A stretch of 39,855 bases of DNA, from NCBI GenBank assembly GCA_020860205.1, contig JAJBUU010000029.1, forward strand, positions 1 through 39,855. The letters are read 5' to 3'. Of this stretch, positions 38,181 through 39,855 are shown piece by piece (position 1 is the stretch's first letter; each line of letters begins with the position of its first letter). The position numbers and the translations under genes are program-made. The notes beneath the pieces are model-generated. The model was given only the letters and a program-made list of their open reading frames with translations, was not told the origin of the DNA and searched no databases. This DNA comes from Oscillospiraceae bacterium. GTDB taxonomy: Bacteria; Bacillota; Clostridia; Oscillospirales; Oscillospiraceae.

Positions 38181-38666
38181 TCAAAACAGCATCGCCGCCG
38201 CCATCGCAGCCAGCGCCGCGCCAAGACCGGGGAAATTTTTTGCGCGTGCTGCGATTTCCTGCTCCAACGCGGCGGCGCACCGGGACAGGCGGCGGCGCGC
38301 GTCCTCAATTTCTTCCGCCTGCCGTGCCGCGTCATAGCGCCCGATATAAGCGCCGAGCGCGGAGAGCGTTTCCCGTTCCTCCGGCGCGAGCTCCAATGTC
38401 CCTGCGGCACGCCGCCAGAGTGCCTCCGTCTGCATTCCCTCTGCGTTTGAAAGCGCCAGCAGGCGGAAAAACGGCCGCTCGCGCAGCTTTGCATAGATGA
38501 CGGGCAGCGGCGCGCGCAGCACGCTCAACTCGTCCCGAAACAGCCCAAGCGCGTCGCAGATCGCCCGCAGCAGCCGCGCGCGACGTTTCAGACCGCGGAC
38601 ATGGTTCCAGCCCAGCAGCCAGCCTGCGGCGGTCAAAAGCGCCGCGCCCGCCAGCTTCACCGTCAC
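38181..38666 (-). CDS. spoIIIAB: Stage III sporulation protein AB
   Basis: A 161-residue protein with an N-terminal membrane segment (LAGAALLTAAGWLLGW) and a helical cytoplasmic-type domain (ICDALGLFRDELSVL, then RRLSRCAAALEQEI), ending with a second hydrophobic helix. SpoIIIAB is thought to assist the SpoIIIAA ATPase, like platform proteins of type II/IV secretion. It overlaps spoIIIAA by 4 nt. Confidence 0.92.
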   Translation of the reverse strand: MTVKLAGAALLTAAGWLLGWNHVRGLKRRARLLRAICDALGLFRDELSVLRAPLPVIYAKLRERPFFRLLALSNAEGMQTEALWRRAAGTLELAPEERETLSALGAYIGRYDAARQAEEIEDARRRLSRCAAALEQEIAARAKNFPGLGAALAAMAAAMLF

Positions 38667-39526
38667 AGTGGCTCCACCCGGTAAACGCGGGCAACAGCGC
38701 GGGAGATCACCACCGCCTGCTGAAAAATATGTTCTTTCAGCAGCGTCCGGTAAACCGCCCGCCGCCGCAGCGCCGACACATCCTCCGCGTGCGCCGTGGC
38801 CAGCACCCGGATTCCGCAGCCCGCAAGCTGCAGCACTGCCGCCGCGTCCTCCGGCGCGCTGATCTCGTCGAGCGCGATCACCTGCGGGTTCATGCTGCGC
38901 AGCAGCAAAAGCGCCGCCTCCGCCTTCGGCGCGCCGCTTAGCACATCGGTGCAGCGCCCAACATCAAACTGCGGCGCACCGTCCTGCGCCGCGGCGATTT
39001 CGCCGCGCTCGTCCGCAAGGGCGACCCGCGTTCCGCCGTCGGACCATGTGCGCACGATCTCGCGCAGGAGGGTGGTCTTTCCGCCGCCCGGCGGGGAGAG
39101 CAACAGCACCGAGCCCTCCCCCAGCAGCGGCAGGATCTCCCGCCCCGCATCCCGCACCTGTCTGGGGATGCGAATGCACAGCGAGGAAAACGCCCGCAGC
39201 GTCCGGATATTTCCATCTACAGCCGCGCTGCCGCAGACCCCGACCCGCACGCCGCCGCGCGCGGTCACAAAGCCCCGCCGCAGTTCCTCCGCAACGGCAT
39301 GGAACGAGCCGTCCGACGCCGCTTGCAGCACGTCACGCAAAAGCTCCTGCGTCACGGGCGGCGCCTCCAGCGCGCGCTCTCCCGCCGGAAGCAGCACAGT
39401 CGGGCGGTAGCCGCACCGCAGACGGATCTCCTCCGCCGTGCGCCGCTCCGCTTCGGAAAGCAGCTCCGTCGCAGCCTTCAACTGCGGCGGCAGCAGCCGC
39501 GCCGCGCGCGCAAACGCCTCTGTCAT
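38663..39526 (-). CDS. spoIIIAA: Stage III sporulation protein AA (ATPase)
   Basis: A 287-residue secretion-type ATPase that powers the mother-cell to forespore channel. It has the family block RRGFVTARGGVRVGVCGSAA, Walker A SPPGGGKTTLL, the aspartate-rich LADERGEIAAAQ, Walker B VIALDEI and the C-terminal ATAHAED sensor. The ATG at 39526 follows GGGGGTGAAG; a longer frame to 39667 has no match to the family. First gene of the operon, which in Bacillus is controlled by sigma-E. Confidence 0.94.
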   Translation of the reverse strand: MTEAFARAARLLPPQLKAATELLSEAERRTAEEIRLRCGYRPTVLLPAGERALEAPPVTQELLRDVLQAASDGSFHAVAEELRRGFVTARGGVRVGVCGSAAVDGNIRTLRAFSSLCIRIPRQVRDAGREILPLLGEGSVLLLSPPGGGKTTLLREIVRTWSDGGTRVALADERGEIAAAQDGAPQFDVGRCTDVLSGAPKAEAALLLLRSMNPQVIALDEISAPEDAAAVLQLAGCGIRVLATAHAEDVSALRRRAVYRTLLKEHIFQQAVVISRAVARVYRVEPL

Positions 39527-39569
39527 CGCTTCACCCCCATCTTTGGAACCGCTCCGGCTCCCTGTCCAA

Positions 39570-39599
39570 ATCCTATTGCACGCGGCTTGAAAATATGCC
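39570..39599 (-). promoter_or_regulatory. Possible sigma-E promoter of the spoIIIA operon
   Basis: On the minus strand GGCATATT (39592-39599) resembles the sigma-E -35 (ATATT core). About 14 bp on, CAATAGGAT (39570-39578) is a partial match to the CATACAAT-type -10. It lies about 45 nt before the spoIIIAA start. The -10 match is imperfect. Confidence 0.35.
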
Positions 39600-39855
39600 A
39601 CAGAAAAGCGGTGCTCCCGCTGATACGGAGCCTGACACCCTGAAAAAAACGCACAGGGCAACAGCATTTATTTTGCTCGCTTCCGGGAATACAGGTGGTT
39701 TATTGAAAATCAAAGGCTTTCTTATTGCAGCTTAATATAATTGGTTGTTATTTGGTTTCTGAAATCTTCAAATAGCATTGGTCTTAACGTGATTTGCCGT
39801 CATTTCCTGAGGTTTGGCGGTGAAATGGGCTAAACTTTGGGCTAAATCCCATCAA
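39600..39855. other. AT-rich right edge, no gene recognised
   Basis: Composition changes from GC-rich to AT-rich near 39660, much like the border of the satellite. GGGCTAAA occurs twice with a 12-bp period (39828 and 39840) close to the window end. No frame with a recognisable product was found in either strand. Confidence 0.3.

Noticed and set aside
38017..38280. 87-codon minus-strand frame overlapping spoIIIAB
   Set aside because: It overlaps the end of spoIIIAB in another frame, is Arg-rich and has no ribosome binding site.
36338..38494. A 718-codon frame as one fused sporulation protein
   Set aside because: Only the part from the GTG at 37432 matches SpoIIIAE; the upstream part runs out of frame across spoIIIAD, AC and AB.

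Overview
The window looks like the chromosome of a spore-forming, fairly GC-rich Clostridia member, most likely of the Oscillospiraceae type. Evidence is a complete spoIIIA operon (spoIIIAA to spoIIIAH), AGGAGG-type ribosome binding sites, Firmicute-type sigma-A promoters, and secreted proteins carrying copper-amine-oxidase-like stalk domains. The genus assignment is inference. A visibly AT-richer block at about 17.6-33.75 kb is foreign DNA. No tRNA, rRNA or CRISPR array was seen.

Layout. 1-0.9 kb: IS debris (an IS3-family transposase end and an antisense ISL3-like transposase piece) with a vsr mismatch endonuclease gene squeezed between them. 0.9-9.1 kb (minus strand): phosphoglucomutase; then a tightly overlapping murA-walJ-rlmH-SGNH esterase operon with a clear promoter; then a secreted beta-propeller protein. 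9.6-10.9 kb (plus): a cell-wall M14 peptidase with peptidoglycan-binding and LysM modules. 11.0-14.7 kb (plus): a polar amino acid ABC transporter (ATPase, lipoprotein, two permeases) from a consensus promoter to an intrinsic terminator. 14.7-17.5 kb (minus): a UbiD-family decarboxylase and an amidohydrolase-2 family protein.

17.7-20.9 kb (minus): a type IIG (BcgI-like) restriction-modification locus whose nuclease-methylase gene is split by one in-frame TGA, followed by a two-domain specificity gene. 21.16-33.75 kb: a discrete element of about 12.6 kb integrated into the 3' end of rpsI. Its imperfect direct repeats of about 118 bp contain the last codons and the transcription terminator of rpsI. 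It encodes a tyrosine integrase, a repressor with a divergent operator-rich switch, a primase-helicase, an origin-like iteron block, a Mor-type activator, a small terminase subunit, a cold-shock protein, a sigma factor, an AbrB-like protein and a secreted beta-helix surface protein. It has no large terminase, capsid, tail or conjugation gene. This architecture matches a phage satellite of the PICI type and is the main discovery candidate: a satellite with its own sigma factor and activator.

33.74-34.7 kb (minus): rplM-rpsI with a consensus promoter and a structured leader. 34.8-39.5 kb (minus): spoIIIAA-AH, most genes overlapping by 4 nt, ending in a strong terminator. The last 0.2 kb turns AT-rich and carries a short direct repeat; no gene is recognised there.
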